A DNA stretch of 64,000 nt from Streptomyces pyxinicus (GCF_024753135.1 NZ_JANUGP010000027.1:53621-117620); one strand, 5' to 3'. Shown: positions 8,033 to 17,626, counted from the stretch's first letter. Numbers and translations are program-made. Notes: generated from the sequence alone by a model not told the origin.

Positions 8033-9487
8033 GTGACGCAGGGACCGCTCACCACCGAGGCCGGGGCCCCGGTCGCCGACAACCAGAACAGCGAGACCGC
8101 GGGGATCGGCGGCCCGGTGCTGGTGCAGGACCAGCTCCTCCTGGAGAAGCTGGCCCACTTCAACCGGGAGCGCATCCCGGAGCGGGTCGTGCACGCACGC
8201 GGCGCCGGGGCCTACGGCACCTTCACGGTGACCGCCGACGTGACCCCGTACACCAGGGCCGCCTTCCTCGCCGGGCCCGGCGAGGAGACCGAGGTCTTCC
8301 TGCGCTTCTCGACCGTCGCCGGCAACCTCGGCTCGGCGGACGCCGTCCGTGACCCGCGCGGGTTCGCGCTGAAGTTCTACACCGAGGAGGGCAACTACGA
8401 CCTCGTCGGCAACAACACCCCGGTGTTCTTCATCCGGGACGCGATCAAGTTCCCGGACTTCATCCACACCCAGAAGCGCGACCCCTACACCGGCAGCCAG
8501 GAAGCCGACAGCGTGTGGGACTTCTGGGGGCTGTCCCCGGAGTCCACGCACCAGGTGACCTGGCTCTTCGGCGACCGCGGCATCCCCGCGTCGTACCGGC
8601 ACATGGACGGCTTCGGCTCGCACACCTACCAGTGGAACAACGCGGCCGGCGAGGTCTTCTGGGTCAAGTACCACTTCAAGACCGACCAGGGGATCAAGAA
8701 CCTGACCGCCGAGGAGGCCGGGGTCCTCGCGGGCCGGGACCCCGACTCGCACCAGCGCGACCTGCGCGAGGCGATCGAGCGCGGCGAGTTCCCGAGCTGG
8801 ACCGTGGGCGTGCAGATCATGCCGGCGGCGGACGCGGCGACGTACCGCTTCAACCCGTTCGACCTGACCAAGGTGTGGCCGCACGCGGACTACCCGGTCG
8901 TCGAGATCGGCCGGCTGGAGCTGAACCGCAACCCGGGCAACGTCTTCGCCGAGGTCGAGCAGTCGGTCTTCAGCCCCGCGCACTTCGTGCCCGGCATCGG
9001 CCCCTCCCCGGACAAGATGCTCCAGGGCCGGCTGTTCGCCTACGGCGACGCGCACCGCTACCGCGTCGGCGTCAACGCCGGCCACCTGCCGGTGAACCGC
9101 CCGCACGCCACCGAGGCGCGCACCCACTCCCGCGACGGCCTCCTCTACGACGGCCGGCACGGCGCCGCGAAGAACTACGAGCCGAACAGCTTCGGCGGCC
9201 CCGCCCAGACCGGCCGGGCGCTGTGGCAGCCGTACGACGGATTCGCCGGCGGCACCGGCGGCCACCCGACACCACCGCACGCCGAGGACGACGACTTCGT
9301 GCAGGCGGGCGACCTGTACCGGCTGATGACGGAGCCCGAGAAGGAGCGGCTCATCGCCAACCTGGCCGGTTCGCTCGCGCAGGTCTCCCGCGCGGACATC
9401 GCCGAGCGGGCCGTGGAGAACTTCCGCAGCGCCGACGCCGACTTCGGCAAGCGGCTGGACACGGCGGTGGCGGCGCTGCGCGGCTGA
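8033..9487 (+). CDS. catA: monofunctional haem catalase (vegetative, CatA/KatA type)
   Basis: A 484-residue clade-3 small-subunit catalase that converts hydrogen peroxide to water and oxygen in the cytoplasm. Catalytic His54 sits in RVVHARGAGAYG, and the proximal haem ligand Tyr337 lies in RLFAYGDAHRYRVG. Length and motifs are complete. I chose GTG 8033 because AGGAGG lies just upstream (8022-8027); an ATG six codons earlier would sit in front of that ribosome binding site. It is controlled by the divergent Fur-family gene, and a strong hairpin follows at 9509. Confidence 0.95.
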   Translation: MTQGPLTTEAGAPVADNQNSETAGIGGPVLVQDQLLLEKLAHFNRERIPERVVHARGAGAYGTFTVTADVTPYTRAAFLAGPGEETEVFLRFSTVAGNLGSADAVRDPRGFALKFYTEEGNYDLVGNNTPVFFIRDAIKFPDFIHTQKRDPYTGSQEADSVWDFWGLSPESTHQVTWLFGDRGIPASYRHMDGFGSHTYQWNNAAGEVFWVKYHFKTDQGIKNLTAEEAGVLAGRDPDSHQRDLREAIERGEFPSWTVGVQIMPAADAATYRFNPFDLTKVWPHADYPVVEIGRLELNRNPGNVFAEVEQSVFSPAHFVPGIGPSPDKMLQGRLFAYGDAHRYRVGVNAGHLPVNRPHATEARTHSRDGLLYDGRHGAAKNYEPNSFGGPAQTGRALWQPYDGFAGGTGGHPTPPHAEDDDFVQAGDLYRLMTEPEKERLIANLAGSLAQVSRADIAERAVENFRSADADFGKRLDTAVAALRG

Positions 9488-9508
9488 GCCGGCCGCCCCC
9501 GCGGCCGG

Positions 9509-9543
9509 GCGGGCCGGACCCCCGGTGCTCGGGTCCGGCCCGC
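9509..9543. terminator. bidirectional terminator between catalase and CBS gene
   Basis: Perfect 13-bp stem (GCGGGCCGGACCC / GGGTCCGGCCCGC) with a 9-base loop between two convergent genes. Confidence 0.88.
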
Positions 9544-9553
9544 TTCCGTGGGC

Positions 9554-9943
9554 TCAGGACACCGGCGCGGGTGCCGGGAGCCAGCAGCGGATGATGTCGC
9601 GGACCGAGACGATGCCGGCGACCTCGGCCCCGTCCAGCACGACCAGGTGCCGGAAGCCGCCCTCGGTCATGGCCCGGGCGGCCTCCTCCAGGGTCCAGGT
9701 CGGGGAGGCGAAGACGACGTCGGCGGTGGTGTGGGCGTGGCTGCGCTCGGTGTCCGGGTTCTGGCCGATGCCGACGGAGTTGAGGATGTCGCGTTCGGTG
9801 AGGATGCCGATGCCGCCGGCGTCCGGGTCGAGGACCACGGCGGCGCCGATGCGGCGGGCGGACATCAGCGTCGCCGCCTGGCGGAGTGTGTGGGCGGGGC
9901 CGATGGTGAGGATCACCGTGCTCATGGCGTCGCGTACCAGCAT
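9554..9943 (-). CDS. tandem CBS-domain protein
   Basis: A 129-residue protein consisting of two CBS motifs and nothing else (first: STVILTIGPAHTLRQAATLMSARRIGAAVVLD; second: VFASPTWTLEEAARAMTEGGFRHLVVLDGAEVAGIVSVRDII). Such stand-alone pairs form a Bateman module that binds adenine nucleotides and acts as an energy or ligand sensor on a partner protein. The start at MLVRDAMST is preferred, with GGAGG 12 bases upstream. The partner is not evident from the neighbours. Family certain; role unknown. Confidence 0.9.
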   Translation of the reverse strand: MLVRDAMSTVILTIGPAHTLRQAATLMSARRIGAAVVLDPDAGGIGILTERDILNSVGIGQNPDTERSHAHTTADVVFASPTWTLEEAARAMTEGGFRHLVVLDGAEVAGIVSVRDIIRCWLPAPAPVS

Positions 9944-10094
9944 GGGTGGGGCCACCTCCAGGAGAACTCCCGGCACTCGTACGGGAATTCACAAGTTCAC
10001 AAGTGGGGGAGGCTCCAGCGTGACAGGCGGGGGGAGAGCCGACAAGGGGGCGCGCGACGTCCGGCGACGGCGCGCGTGGGCTCGAACCCCCGGG

Positions 10095-10895
10095 TCAGTC
10101 GCGCTGTCCGAGATACCCCAGCAGGTCGTCGTGGAGCAGGCCGTTGGAGGCCGCCGCGTTGCCGCTGTGCGGGCCGGGGCGGCCGTCGAGGCCGGTGAAG
10201 GTGCCGCCCGCCTCGGTCACGATGACGGCCGTGGCCGCCATGTCCCACAGCGACAGCTCCGGTTCGGCGCACAGGTCCACCGAGCCCTCGGCGACCATCA
10301 TGTACGGCCAGAAGTCGCCGTACGCGCGGGTGCGCCAGACCTGGCGGCCGAGGTCGAGGAAGCCGTCGAGCCGGCCCCGCTCCTCCCAGCCGGTGAGCGA
10401 GGAGTACGCGAAGGAGGCGTCGGCGAGCTGGTCGACCCGGGAGACGTGGAGCCGGCTCGCCGAGGTCAGGTTGCGTCCCGTGAAGGCGCCGTGGTCCTTG
10501 GCGGCCCACCAGCGGCGGCCGAGCGCGGGCGCGGAGACGAGGCCGACGACCGGCTCGTAACCGTCCGCGCCCGCGTCCATGAGGGAGATCAGGGTGGCCC
10601 AGACGGGCACGCCGCGTACGTAGTTCTTGGTGCCGTCGATCGGGTCGATCACCCAGCGGCGGGGTCCGGTGCCCTCCACGCCGTACTCCTCGCCGAGGAC
10701 CGCGTCTCTCGGGCGGGCGCGCTGGAGGTGACCGCGGATCAGTTCCTCCGCCGCCTTGTCCGCCTCGCTCACCGGTGTCATGTCCGGCTTGGTCTCCACC
10801 TTCAGGTCCAGCGCCTTGAAGCGGTCCATGGTGGTGGCGTCCGCGGCGTCCGCGAGGACGTGGGCGAGGCGCAGGTCGTCCAGGTAGTCCGGCAT
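10095..10895 (-). CDS. hisN: histidinol-phosphatase, inositol-monophosphatase fold
   Basis: A 266-residue member of the Mg2+/Li+-dependent IMPase superfamily. The metal-binding motifs are present in order: GEEYG, DPIDGTKNYVRG and WDMAATAVIVTEAGG. In Streptomyces the orthologue at this location is HisN, which removes phosphate from L-histidinol phosphate in histidine synthesis; this assignment rests on remembered synteny, since the fold alone could also serve inositol or other sugar phosphates. It is monocistronic here and divergent from a TetR gene. Confidence 0.87.
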   Translation of the reverse strand: MPDYLDDLRLAHVLADAADATTMDRFKALDLKVETKPDMTPVSEADKAAEELIRGHLQRARPRDAVLGEEYGVEGTGPRRWVIDPIDGTKNYVRGVPVWATLISLMDAGADGYEPVVGLVSAPALGRRWWAAKDHGAFTGRNLTSASRLHVSRVDQLADASFAYSSLTGWEERGRLDGFLDLGRQVWRTRAYGDFWPYMMVAEGSVDLCAEPELSLWDMAATAVIVTEAGGTFTGLDGRPGPHSGNAAASNGLLHDDLLGYLGQRD

Positions 10896-11055
10896 GTGAT
10901 GCACGGTATCCGCCGGAGCGGGGCCGGGGCCAACAGGGGGCCGGGGGCGTGGCGCGTCCGCACGGCGGTGTCCGAAGTGCCATCCCGCGCCCTTGACAGG
11001 GGGTACGGGCGCGTCAAACCTGGGCGCAGGGCTGGTGCGGCCCAGGGAGGCGAGG

Positions 11056-11652
11056 ATGCCTGCTGCCCGGGAAGCGTTGCTGGACGCCGCTTGCGCCGCG
11101 CTCGTGCGGCGGCCGTGGTCCGCGGTGCGGATGGTCGAGGTGGCCGCCTCGGCCGGAGTGTCCCGGCAGACCCTGTACAACGAGTTCGGCAGCAAGGACG
11201 GGCTGGCCCGGGCGCTGGTGCGGCGGGCGGCCGACGGCTATCTCGCCGGTGTGGAGCGGGCGCTCGGCGGTGCCGCCGAGCCGGGGGAGCGGCTCATCGC
11301 GGCCGCCGAGTGGACCGCCGCGGCGGCCCGCGACGACGCGCTGGTGCGGGCCCTGCTCACCGGCTGCTGGAGCGAACGGCTGCCGGCGCCGTCACTCGCC
11401 GGCGTGCCGTCCGGCTCCGCGGTGCCCGCCCAGCGCCGGGCCGACGGCCCGCTGCCCACGCCCCGCGAGCTGGTCCACCTGGTCCGGGACCGTGCTGTGG
11501 CGGCGCTGTCCGCGCCCGCCGCCGCGCCCTCCGTCACCGCCCGGCTGACCCGCTCCTGCGAACTGGTCGTCCGGCTGGCCCTGTCCGGCGTGGCGGCGCC
11601 GCCGGGGGAGGGCGGCATGGCGGAGCTGGTCCGCGCGGTGTTCCCCCGGTAG
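11056..11652 (+). CDS. TetR-family transcriptional regulator
   Basis: A 198-residue protein. Residues 4-50 carry a canonical TetR helix-turn-helix (EALLDAACAALVRRPWSAVRMVEVAASAGVSRQTLYNEFGSKDGL), and the rest is an Ala-rich helical ligand domain. GGGAGG lies 6 bases before the ATG. It diverges from hisN and converges on the ABC-transporter lipoprotein gene, so its target is more likely itself or a neighbour than the transporter. The ligand cannot be inferred. Confidence 0.9.
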   Translation: MPAAREALLDAACAALVRRPWSAVRMVEVAASAGVSRQTLYNEFGSKDGLARALVRRAADGYLAGVERALGGAAEPGERLIAAAEWTAAAARDDALVRALLTGCWSERLPAPSLAGVPSGSAVPAQRRADGPLPTPRELVHLVRDRAVAALSAPAAAPSVTARLTRSCELVVRLALSGVAAPPGEGGMAELVRAVFPR

Positions 11653-11675
11653 CGGGCGCGTCGGCAGCGGGCGCG

Positions 11676-13367
11676 CTACTTCTTCAGCCAGCCCACCTTG
11701 GTGTAGTCGACGTCCGCGAGGCCCTCCGCCCCGAAGTTGGCCAGGCCCTTGCGGACCGCGAGGATCTGCGGGCGCTGGTACAGCTCGATGGAGTGGGCGA
11801 GGCGCCAGATCTCGTGGTCGGCCTGGTTGTACAGCCGGGCGGCGGCGGCCGGGTCGGTGGTGCCCGCGGCCCGGTGCAGCAGCGTGTCGATCTTCGGAGA
11901 GCCGACCGAGCCGAAGTTCTGGAACAGGTTGCCGCCCTTGGGCCGGACGAACACCGGGGTGAGCATGGACTGGTAGACGGCGTCGACGTTGCGGAAGCTG
12001 GTCAGGTCGAAGTTGCCGCGGTTGACGAACTGGTTGAAGTAGTCGTTCGCCGGCACCTTCTTCAGCTCCACCTTGATGCCGACCTGGCCGAGCTGCTGCT
12101 GCACCAGTTCGGCCTGGTCGGTCTGGGCGGCGGTGCCGCCGGCGCTGAGCACGTAGTCGAGGGTGAGCCGCTCGCCGCCCTTGGTGCGCGGCTTGCCGGC
12201 GCCGTTGTCCTGCCAGCCCGCCGCGTCGAGCAGCTTGGCCGCGGCCGCCGCGTCGAAGTCCGCGTAGCCGTCGGTGGTGTCCGTGTAGCCCTGCTGGTTC
12301 GGCATGAAGAAGTGGTTGTTCAGCGGCTTGAGTTCGAAGGACAGGTCCTTGGCGAAGGCCTCCTGGATGCCCTTGCGGTCGACGGCGTGCTGCACCGCCT
12401 GCCGTACCCGCAGGTCCTTCAGCGGGCCCCGGCCGCCGTTGAGCGTGATGTGCACCTCGTCCCAGCGGGCGCCCCGCCGGATGTCCGTGTCCGGCGCCTT
12501 CACCAGCCGCTTGTAGTCCTCGGGCAGCAGGGCGGTGGTGTAGTCGATCTCCTTGTTGAGGTAGGCGTCGGTGCGCGCCGCGGAGTCCAGGACGCGGAAG
12601 ACGATCGAGTCCAGCTTGGGCTTGCGGCCCCACCACGTGGGGTCCGGGACCAGGGTGACGGTCTGCGCGGTCTTGTCGTACTTCCCGACCTTGAAGGCGT
12701 TGCCGGACACCGGCACCTTCTCCGACCAGCTCTTGAGGAACGCGGCGGGGCTGTCGTAGTACGCGGCCGGGTACAGCGGGTCGAACAGCCGCTGCCAGTC
12801 GGCGTACGGCGAGCCGAAGGTGACCTTCACGGTGTGCGCGTCGGCGCCCTGCTCCACCTTGGCGATCTGGTCGTAGCCGCTGGTGTCGGCGGCCTCGTAG
12901 CGCTTGTCCCGGCCGTTCAGGGCCCTCCACTGGGCCTGGAAGTCGTGCCAGCTCAGCGACTTGCCGTCGGACCACTTCGCCTTCGGGTTGAGCCGGTACT
13001 CGACGACCTGCGGACTGGTGGAGGTCACCTTCGCCGACAGCAGGAAGTCGGGGTTGACGTGGTGCGCGCCCCGGGCGTCGGAGTCGAACAGGTCGGGCAG
13101 GACGGTCCGGGCGATCTCCTGGGCGTCGCCCTGCTGGCCGTCGACGTTGTTGATGTTGTACTGCGTGATCCACTGATCGATGCCCATCGTCAGCGTGCCG
13201 CCCTGGCGCAGGTCGGCGACCGGCCGGGCGTTGATGTCCTGGCCGTCGGCCTTCGGCGCCGCCGCCTTGTGGGGCGCGCCGGCCTCGTCCGAGGAGCCGC
13301 AGCCGGTCACCAGCAGCGCGGTGGCCGCGGTGGCGGCGATCCAGGCGGCGGCGGGGATGGGACGCAT
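11676..13367 (-). CDS. peptide-type ABC importer, solute-binding lipoprotein
   Basis: A 563-residue family-5 extracellular solute-binding protein (DppA/OppA type). The signal peptide ends in a lipobox with Cys23 (LLVTGC), so the mature protein is lipid-anchored on the outer face of the membrane. The SBP_bac_5 body follows (GGTLTMGIDQWITQYNINNVDG...), at normal family length. It is divergent from the two permeases and fused ATPase at 13505-17195, making one complete importer. The substrate is probably oligopeptides or dipeptides, but nickel, opine or sugar-peptide ligands are possible in this family. Confidence 0.93.
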   Translation of the reverse strand: MRPIPAAAWIAATAATALLVTGCGSSDEAGAPHKAAAPKADGQDINARPVADLRQGGTLTMGIDQWITQYNINNVDGQQGDAQEIARTVLPDLFDSDARGAHHVNPDFLLSAKVTSTSPQVVEYRLNPKAKWSDGKSLSWHDFQAQWRALNGRDKRYEAADTSGYDQIAKVEQGADAHTVKVTFGSPYADWQRLFDPLYPAAYYDSPAAFLKSWSEKVPVSGNAFKVGKYDKTAQTVTLVPDPTWWGRKPKLDSIVFRVLDSAARTDAYLNKEIDYTTALLPEDYKRLVKAPDTDIRRGARWDEVHITLNGGRGPLKDLRVRQAVQHAVDRKGIQEAFAKDLSFELKPLNNHFFMPNQQGYTDTTDGYADFDAAAAAKLLDAAGWQDNGAGKPRTKGGERLTLDYVLSAGGTAAQTDQAELVQQQLGQVGIKVELKKVPANDYFNQFVNRGNFDLTSFRNVDAVYQSMLTPVFVRPKGGNLFQNFGSVGSPKIDTLLHRAAGTTDPAAAARLYNQADHEIWRLAHSIELYQRPQILAVRKGLANFGAEGLADVDYTKVGWLKK

Positions 13368-13504
13368 GTCGGTGTCCTTCGTGGGGTTCGACGGGGTGGG
13401 ACGCGCCGAACGTAGAACGCCGCCGAGGGACGGCGGGAGACCTTCGGGACTACTGACATGTTCTCTTCACAATGCTGCAACAAGAGGACTAGACCATATG
13501 TGAT

Positions 13505-14494
13505 GTGCCCCTCTACCTGGCCAAACGCCTCGGCTACTACGCCGTCCTGCTGCTGGCCGCCGTCTGCCTGTCGTACCTGCTGGCCTCACTGGCGCTCGAT
13601 CCGCGCGCCTACTACGAGGGCCGGCAGCCACCGCTGTCCCCGAGCGCCGTGGACCACCACCTCACCGCGCTCGGCCTGAACGACCACCAGCCGCTGCGCG
13701 AGCGCTTCGGGCACTGGGCCGACCGGGCCCTCCTGCACGGCGACCTCGGCCGGACCATCGACGGCACCTCGGTCAACGCCGAGTTCGGCCGGCGGATCGG
13801 CGTCAGCCTGCGGCTGCTGCTCACCGGCACCGTCGTCGGCACGGTCGCCGGTGTCCTCGTCGGCGCCTGGACGGCCGTACGCCAGTACCGGTTCAGCGAC
13901 CGCGCGGTCACCGTCGCCTCCTTCGCGCTGCTGTCGACACCGGTGTTCCTGCTGGCGATCCTGCTGAAGACCGGCGCCATCTGGTTCAACCAGACCACCG
14001 GCACCGACCTCATCCAGTTCACCGGCGAGAAGAGCGTCGGGGCGGACGGCGGCTTCTGGGCCGTGCTGAAGGACCGGTCGGTGCATCTGCTGCTGCCCAC
14101 CGTCTCCGTCGTCCTGTTCACCGTCGCGGGCTACAGCCGCTACCAGCGCAGCACCATGCTCGACGTCCTCGGCTCCGACTACCTGCGCACCGCCCGCGCC
14201 AAGGGGCTCGGCCGCCGCGCGGTCCTGCTGCGGCACGGGCTGCGCACCGCCCTCATCCCCATGTCGACCTACTTCTCCTACGGCTTCCTCGCCCTCTTCA
14301 CCGGCGCCACCTTCACCGAGACGATCTTCGGCTGGCACGGCATGGGCGAGTGGTTCGTCAACTCCATCGGCAAGAACGACGTCAACTCCGTCGTCGCCGT
14401 CAACATCTTCGCGGCCGTCGTCGTGCTGCTGTCCGGCTTCCTCGCCGACCTGCTGCACGCCGCCCTCGATCCGCGTATCCGGCAGGCGTCATGA
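13505..14494 (+). CDS. peptide-type ABC importer, first permease (DppB/OppB type)
   Basis: A 329-residue inner-membrane permease with about six hydrophobic helices, beginning with MPLYLAKRLGYYAVLLLAAV, the usual start of DppB proteins. The EAA coupling loop near residues 220-240 (SDYLRTARAKGLGRRAVLLRHGLR) contacts the ATPase. A GTG start is used. Its stop overlaps the next permease start by four bases (ATGA), showing translational coupling. It works with the lipoprotein encoded divergently. Confidence 0.92.
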   Translation: MPLYLAKRLGYYAVLLLAAVCLSYLLASLALDPRAYYEGRQPPLSPSAVDHHLTALGLNDHQPLRERFGHWADRALLHGDLGRTIDGTSVNAEFGRRIGVSLRLLLTGTVVGTVAGVLVGAWTAVRQYRFSDRAVTVASFALLSTPVFLLAILLKTGAIWFNQTTGTDLIQFTGEKSVGADGGFWAVLKDRSVHLLLPTVSVVLFTVAGYSRYQRSTMLDVLGSDYLRTARAKGLGRRAVLLRHGLRTALIPMSTYFSYGFLALFTGATFTETIFGWHGMGEWFVNSIGKNDVNSVVAVNIFAAVVVLLSGFLADLLHAALDPRIRQAS

Positions 14495-15399
14495 GCACGC
14501 TCATCGAGCCCCCCGAGGCCGTCGCCGAGGCCGTCACCGCCGCGCCGACCGGCCGGACCGCGCTCGTGCTGCGCCGGTTCCTGCGCAACCGGTCCGCGCT
14601 CTTCGGCGCCGTCCTCCTGCTGCTGCTCTTCCTGCTCGCGTTCGCCGGGCCCTACCTCACCCCCTGGTCCTACGACCACATCGACTACGGCGCGCTGCGC
14701 TCCGCACCCGGCCCCGACCACTGGTGGGGCACCAACCGCATCGGCCAGGACGTCTTCGCGCAGACCGTGCGCGGACTCCAGAAGTCCCTCGTCATCGGGC
14801 TGCTGGTGGCCGTCCTCGCCACCGGCCTCGCCTCGCTCGTCGGCGCCTGCGCCGGCTACTTCGGCGGCTGGACCGACCGGCTGCTGATGTTCCTCGTCGA
14901 CCTGCTGCTCGTCTTCCCGGCCTTCCTCATCATCGCGATCATCTCGCCCCGGCTGCGCTCCGGCGGCTGGTTCGCGTTCGTCGCGCTGCTCGCCGTCTTC
15001 GCCTGGATGATCACCGCACGGGTGGTGCGCTCGATGACCCTGTCCCTGAAAGAGCGCGAATTCGTGCGCGCCGCCCGCTACATGGGCGTGGGACCCTTCC
15101 GGATCATCTGGCGGCACGTGCTGCCGAACGTCGCCTCCTTCCTGATCATCGACGCCACGATCCAGGTCGGCGGCGCGGTGATGAGCGAGACCGCGCTGTC
15201 GTACTTCGGCTTCGGCGTCCAGCCGCCCGACGTCTCGCTCGGCACGCTGATCGCCTCCGGCACCGGGGCCGCGGTCACCTACCCGTGGATGTTCTTCTTC
15301 GCGGCCGGACTGCTCGTCGTGTTCGTGCTCGCCGTCAACCTGGTCGGCGACGGACTGCGCGACGCCCTCGACCCGACCTCGAAGGGGGCGCGCCGATGA
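14491..15399 (+). CDS. peptide-type ABC importer, second permease (DppC/OppC type)
   Basis: A 302-residue permease. The N-terminal OppC_N segment (LRRFLRNRSALFGAVLLLLLF) is followed by a BPD_transp_1 domain with the coupling loop REFVRAARYMGVGPFRIIWRHVLPN. It couples by ATGA overlap at both ends, to the first permease and to the fused ATPase, so the three genes form one operon. It pairs with the first permease to form the channel. Confidence 0.92.
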   Translation: MSTLIEPPEAVAEAVTAAPTGRTALVLRRFLRNRSALFGAVLLLLLFLLAFAGPYLTPWSYDHIDYGALRSAPGPDHWWGTNRIGQDVFAQTVRGLQKSLVIGLLVAVLATGLASLVGACAGYFGGWTDRLLMFLVDLLLVFPAFLIIAIISPRLRSGGWFAFVALLAVFAWMITARVVRSMTLSLKEREFVRAARYMGVGPFRIIWRHVLPNVASFLIIDATIQVGGAVMSETALSYFGFGVQPPDVSLGTLIASGTGAAVTYPWMFFFAAGLLVVFVLAVNLVGDGLRDALDPTSKGARR

Positions 15400-17195
15400 G
15401 CCCGCTGCTCGACATACGCGGACTCGACGTCGACTTCGACGGCAGACCCGCCGTCCGGGACGTGCACCTCACCCTGGACCGCGGCGAGGTCCTGGGCCTG
15501 GTCGGCGAGTCCGGCTCGGGCAAGTCCGCGACCGCGCTCGCCGTCCTCGGACTGCTGCCCGGCAACGCCGTCACCCGCGGCTCGGTACGGCTGGAGGGCA
15601 CCGAACTCCTCGGCGCGGGCGAGCGGGAGCTGACCCGGATCCGCGGCAGCCGGGTGTCCATGGTCTTCCAGGACCCGCTCTCCGCGTTCACGCCCGTGTA
15701 CCGGATCGGCGACCAGATCGCCGAGGCCGTCCGCGCCCACCGGGACGTCGGCCGGGAACGCGCCCGGGAGCGTGCCGTCGAACTGCTGGACCTCGTCGGC
15801 ATCCCCGAACCGGCGCTCCGCGCGCGGGCGTTCCCGCACGAGTTCTCCGGCGGCATGCGCCAGCGCGCGATGATCGCCATGGCGCTGGCCGACGACCCCG
15901 ACCTCATCCTCGCCGACGAACCCACCACGGCCCTGGACGTCACCATCCAGGCCCAGATCCTGGACGTGCTGCGCACCGCGCGGCGGGAGACCGGCGCCGC
16001 CCTGCTGCTGGTCAGCCACGACCTCGGGGTCATCGCCGGCATGGCCGACCGGGTCGCCGTCATGCGGGACGGCCGGGTCGTCGAACAGGGCCCGGCGCGG
16101 GAGGTGTTCCACCGGCCCCGGGAGCCGTACACCCGGCAGCTCCTCGCGGCCGTGCCCCGCATCGACACCCCGCGCCGGACCGCCCGGGCCGACGGCGAGC
16201 CGGTGCTGCGGGTGCGCGGGCTCACGCGTACGTTCCCTGTCCTCCAGGGCAGCGTCGTCCGGCGCCGCACCGGCACGGTGTACGCGGCCGACGGGGTGGA
16301 CCTCGACATCCGGCGCGGCGAGACCCTGGCCCTGGTCGGGGAGTCCGGCTCGGGCAAGTCGACCACCCTCTTCGAACTGCTCGAACTCGCCCAGCCCGAG
16401 GCCGGGACGGTCGAGTTGTTCGGACAACGGCCCGGCACCCTCACCAAGGCGGAGACCCGGGCCCTGCGCCGGCGCGTCCAGATCGTCTTCCAGGACCCGA
16501 TGGCCTCCCTGGACCCGAGGATGCCCGTCGGCGACATCATCGCGGAGCCGCTGCGCACCCAGGGCGCCGGCAAGGCGGTCATCGGCCGCCGGGTGCCCGA
16601 ACTCCTCACCCGGGTCGGCCTGGACCCGGCCCACGCCGACCGGTACCCGCACGAGTTCTCCGGCGGCCAGCGGCAGCGGATCGGCATCGCCCGCGCGCTG
16701 TCCGTCGAACCCGAGCTGCTGGTCCTGGACGAACCGGTCTCCGCGCTCGACGTCTCCGTACAGGCCGAGGTGCTCGACCTGCTGCGCCGGCTGAAGGAGG
16801 AACTGGGCCTCGCCTACCTCTTCGTCTCCCACGACCTCGCGGTGGTCCGGAACATCGCCGACCGCGTCAGCGTGATGTACCTGGGCCGCACGGTCGAGGC
16901 CGGTCCCGTCGACGAGGTCTTCGCCCGCCCCCGGCACCCCTACACCCAGGCCCTGCTGTCCGCCGTCCCCGTCCCGGACCCCGACCGCGAACGCGAACGC
17001 CAGGGCACCCGCATCCTCCTCCAGGGCGACCCCCCGAGCCCGACCCACCGCTACGACGGCTGCCGCTTCCGGGCCCGCTGCCCCCTGTACCCGACCCTCG
17101 CCGGGGACGAACAGAAGCGCTGCGCCCACGAGGTACCGGAGTTCGAGGGGGACGGCGCGGCCTGCCATTTCCCGAGGGTGCGCGAGGTTTTGTGA
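15396..17195 (+). CDS. peptide-type ABC importer, fused dual ATPase (DppDF type)
   Basis: A 599-residue protein carrying two complete ABC ATPase domains in one chain. Domain 1 (about residues 1-250) has Walker A GESGSGKSAT, signature FSGGMRQRAMIA and Walker B LILADEPTTAL. Domain 2 (about 270-560) has Walker A GESGSGKSTT, signature FSGGQRQRIGIA and Walker B LLVLDEPVSAL. The C-terminus is the Cys-containing oligopeptide-transporter tail (CRFRARCPLYP...CAHEVP). It replaces the separate D and F subunits and powers the importer. Both sites look active. Confidence 0.94.
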   Translation: MSPLLDIRGLDVDFDGRPAVRDVHLTLDRGEVLGLVGESGSGKSATALAVLGLLPGNAVTRGSVRLEGTELLGAGERELTRIRGSRVSMVFQDPLSAFTPVYRIGDQIAEAVRAHRDVGRERARERAVELLDLVGIPEPALRARAFPHEFSGGMRQRAMIAMALADDPDLILADEPTTALDVTIQAQILDVLRTARRETGAALLLVSHDLGVIAGMADRVAVMRDGRVVEQGPAREVFHRPREPYTRQLLAAVPRIDTPRRTARADGEPVLRVRGLTRTFPVLQGSVVRRRTGTVYAADGVDLDIRRGETLALVGESGSGKSTTLFELLELAQPEAGTVELFGQRPGTLTKAETRALRRRVQIVFQDPMASLDPRMPVGDIIAEPLRTQGAGKAVIGRRVPELLTRVGLDPAHADRYPHEFSGGQRQRIGIARALSVEPELLVLDEPVSALDVSVQAEVLDLLRRLKEELGLAYLFVSHDLAVVRNIADRVSVMYLGRTVEAGPVDEVFARPRHPYTQALLSAVPVPDPDRERERQGTRILLQGDPPSPTHRYDGCRFRARCPLYPTLAGDEQKRCAHEVPEFEGDGAACHFPRVREVL

Positions 17196-17218
17196 GTCAC
17201 ACCTGTGGCACGGCGCCC

Positions 17219-17542
17219 CTAGTGGGCCGACCCCGACAGCTGCAACCCGATCACCCCGATGATCACCAGACTGATGGAGACGATCTTCAGGGTGGAGACC
17301 AGGTCGCCGAGGAAGACCATGCCGTAGATCGCGGTGCCGGCCGCGCCGATGCCGGTCCAGACGGCGTAGGCGGGGCCGACGTCGAGTTTGCGCAGGGAGA
17401 GGGTGAGGAGGCCGAAGCTGCCCAGGGCGAAGGAGGCGAACGCGACCGTCGGCCACAGCCGGGTGAAGCCGTGCGAGAGTTTCAGGCACACGGCGAAGCC
17501 GGTCTCCAGAATCCCGGCCACCATGACCAGCAGCCACGCCAT
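17219..17542 (-). CDS. small multidrug resistance (SMR) family transporter, SugE/Gdx-like
   Basis: A 107-residue protein with four transmembrane helices. The essential membrane Glu lies in helix 1 (VMVAGILETGFAVCLKLSHGFTRLWP); KLSHGFTRLWP resembles the SugE/Gdx guanidinium exporter subgroup more than EmrE. SMR proteins work as antiparallel dimers exchanging cation for protons. The usual gene pair is not present: only one SMR gene is seen. I looked for a guanidine riboswitch in the ~85-base leader and could not support one. Confidence 0.88.
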   Translation of the reverse strand: MAWLLVMVAGILETGFAVCLKLSHGFTRLWPTVAFASFALGSFGLLTLSLRKLDVGPAYAVWTGIGAAGTAIYGMVFLGDLVSTLKIVSISLVIIGVIGLQLSGSAH

Positions 17543-17626
17543 GTGCGGTCCTCCCGTTGGTCCGGATCTCCGGCTCGGTGCGATTATGCACTTACCTGCC
17601 GTCCGCCCGGCCAAACAACGCGGTGC

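Noticed and set aside
9525..13415. Plus-strand open frame of 1296 codons spanning CBS, hisN, TetR and lipoprotein genes
   Set aside because: It covers several well-supported genes on both strands and has Arg/Gly/Ala-biased nonsense composition; an artefact of GC bias.
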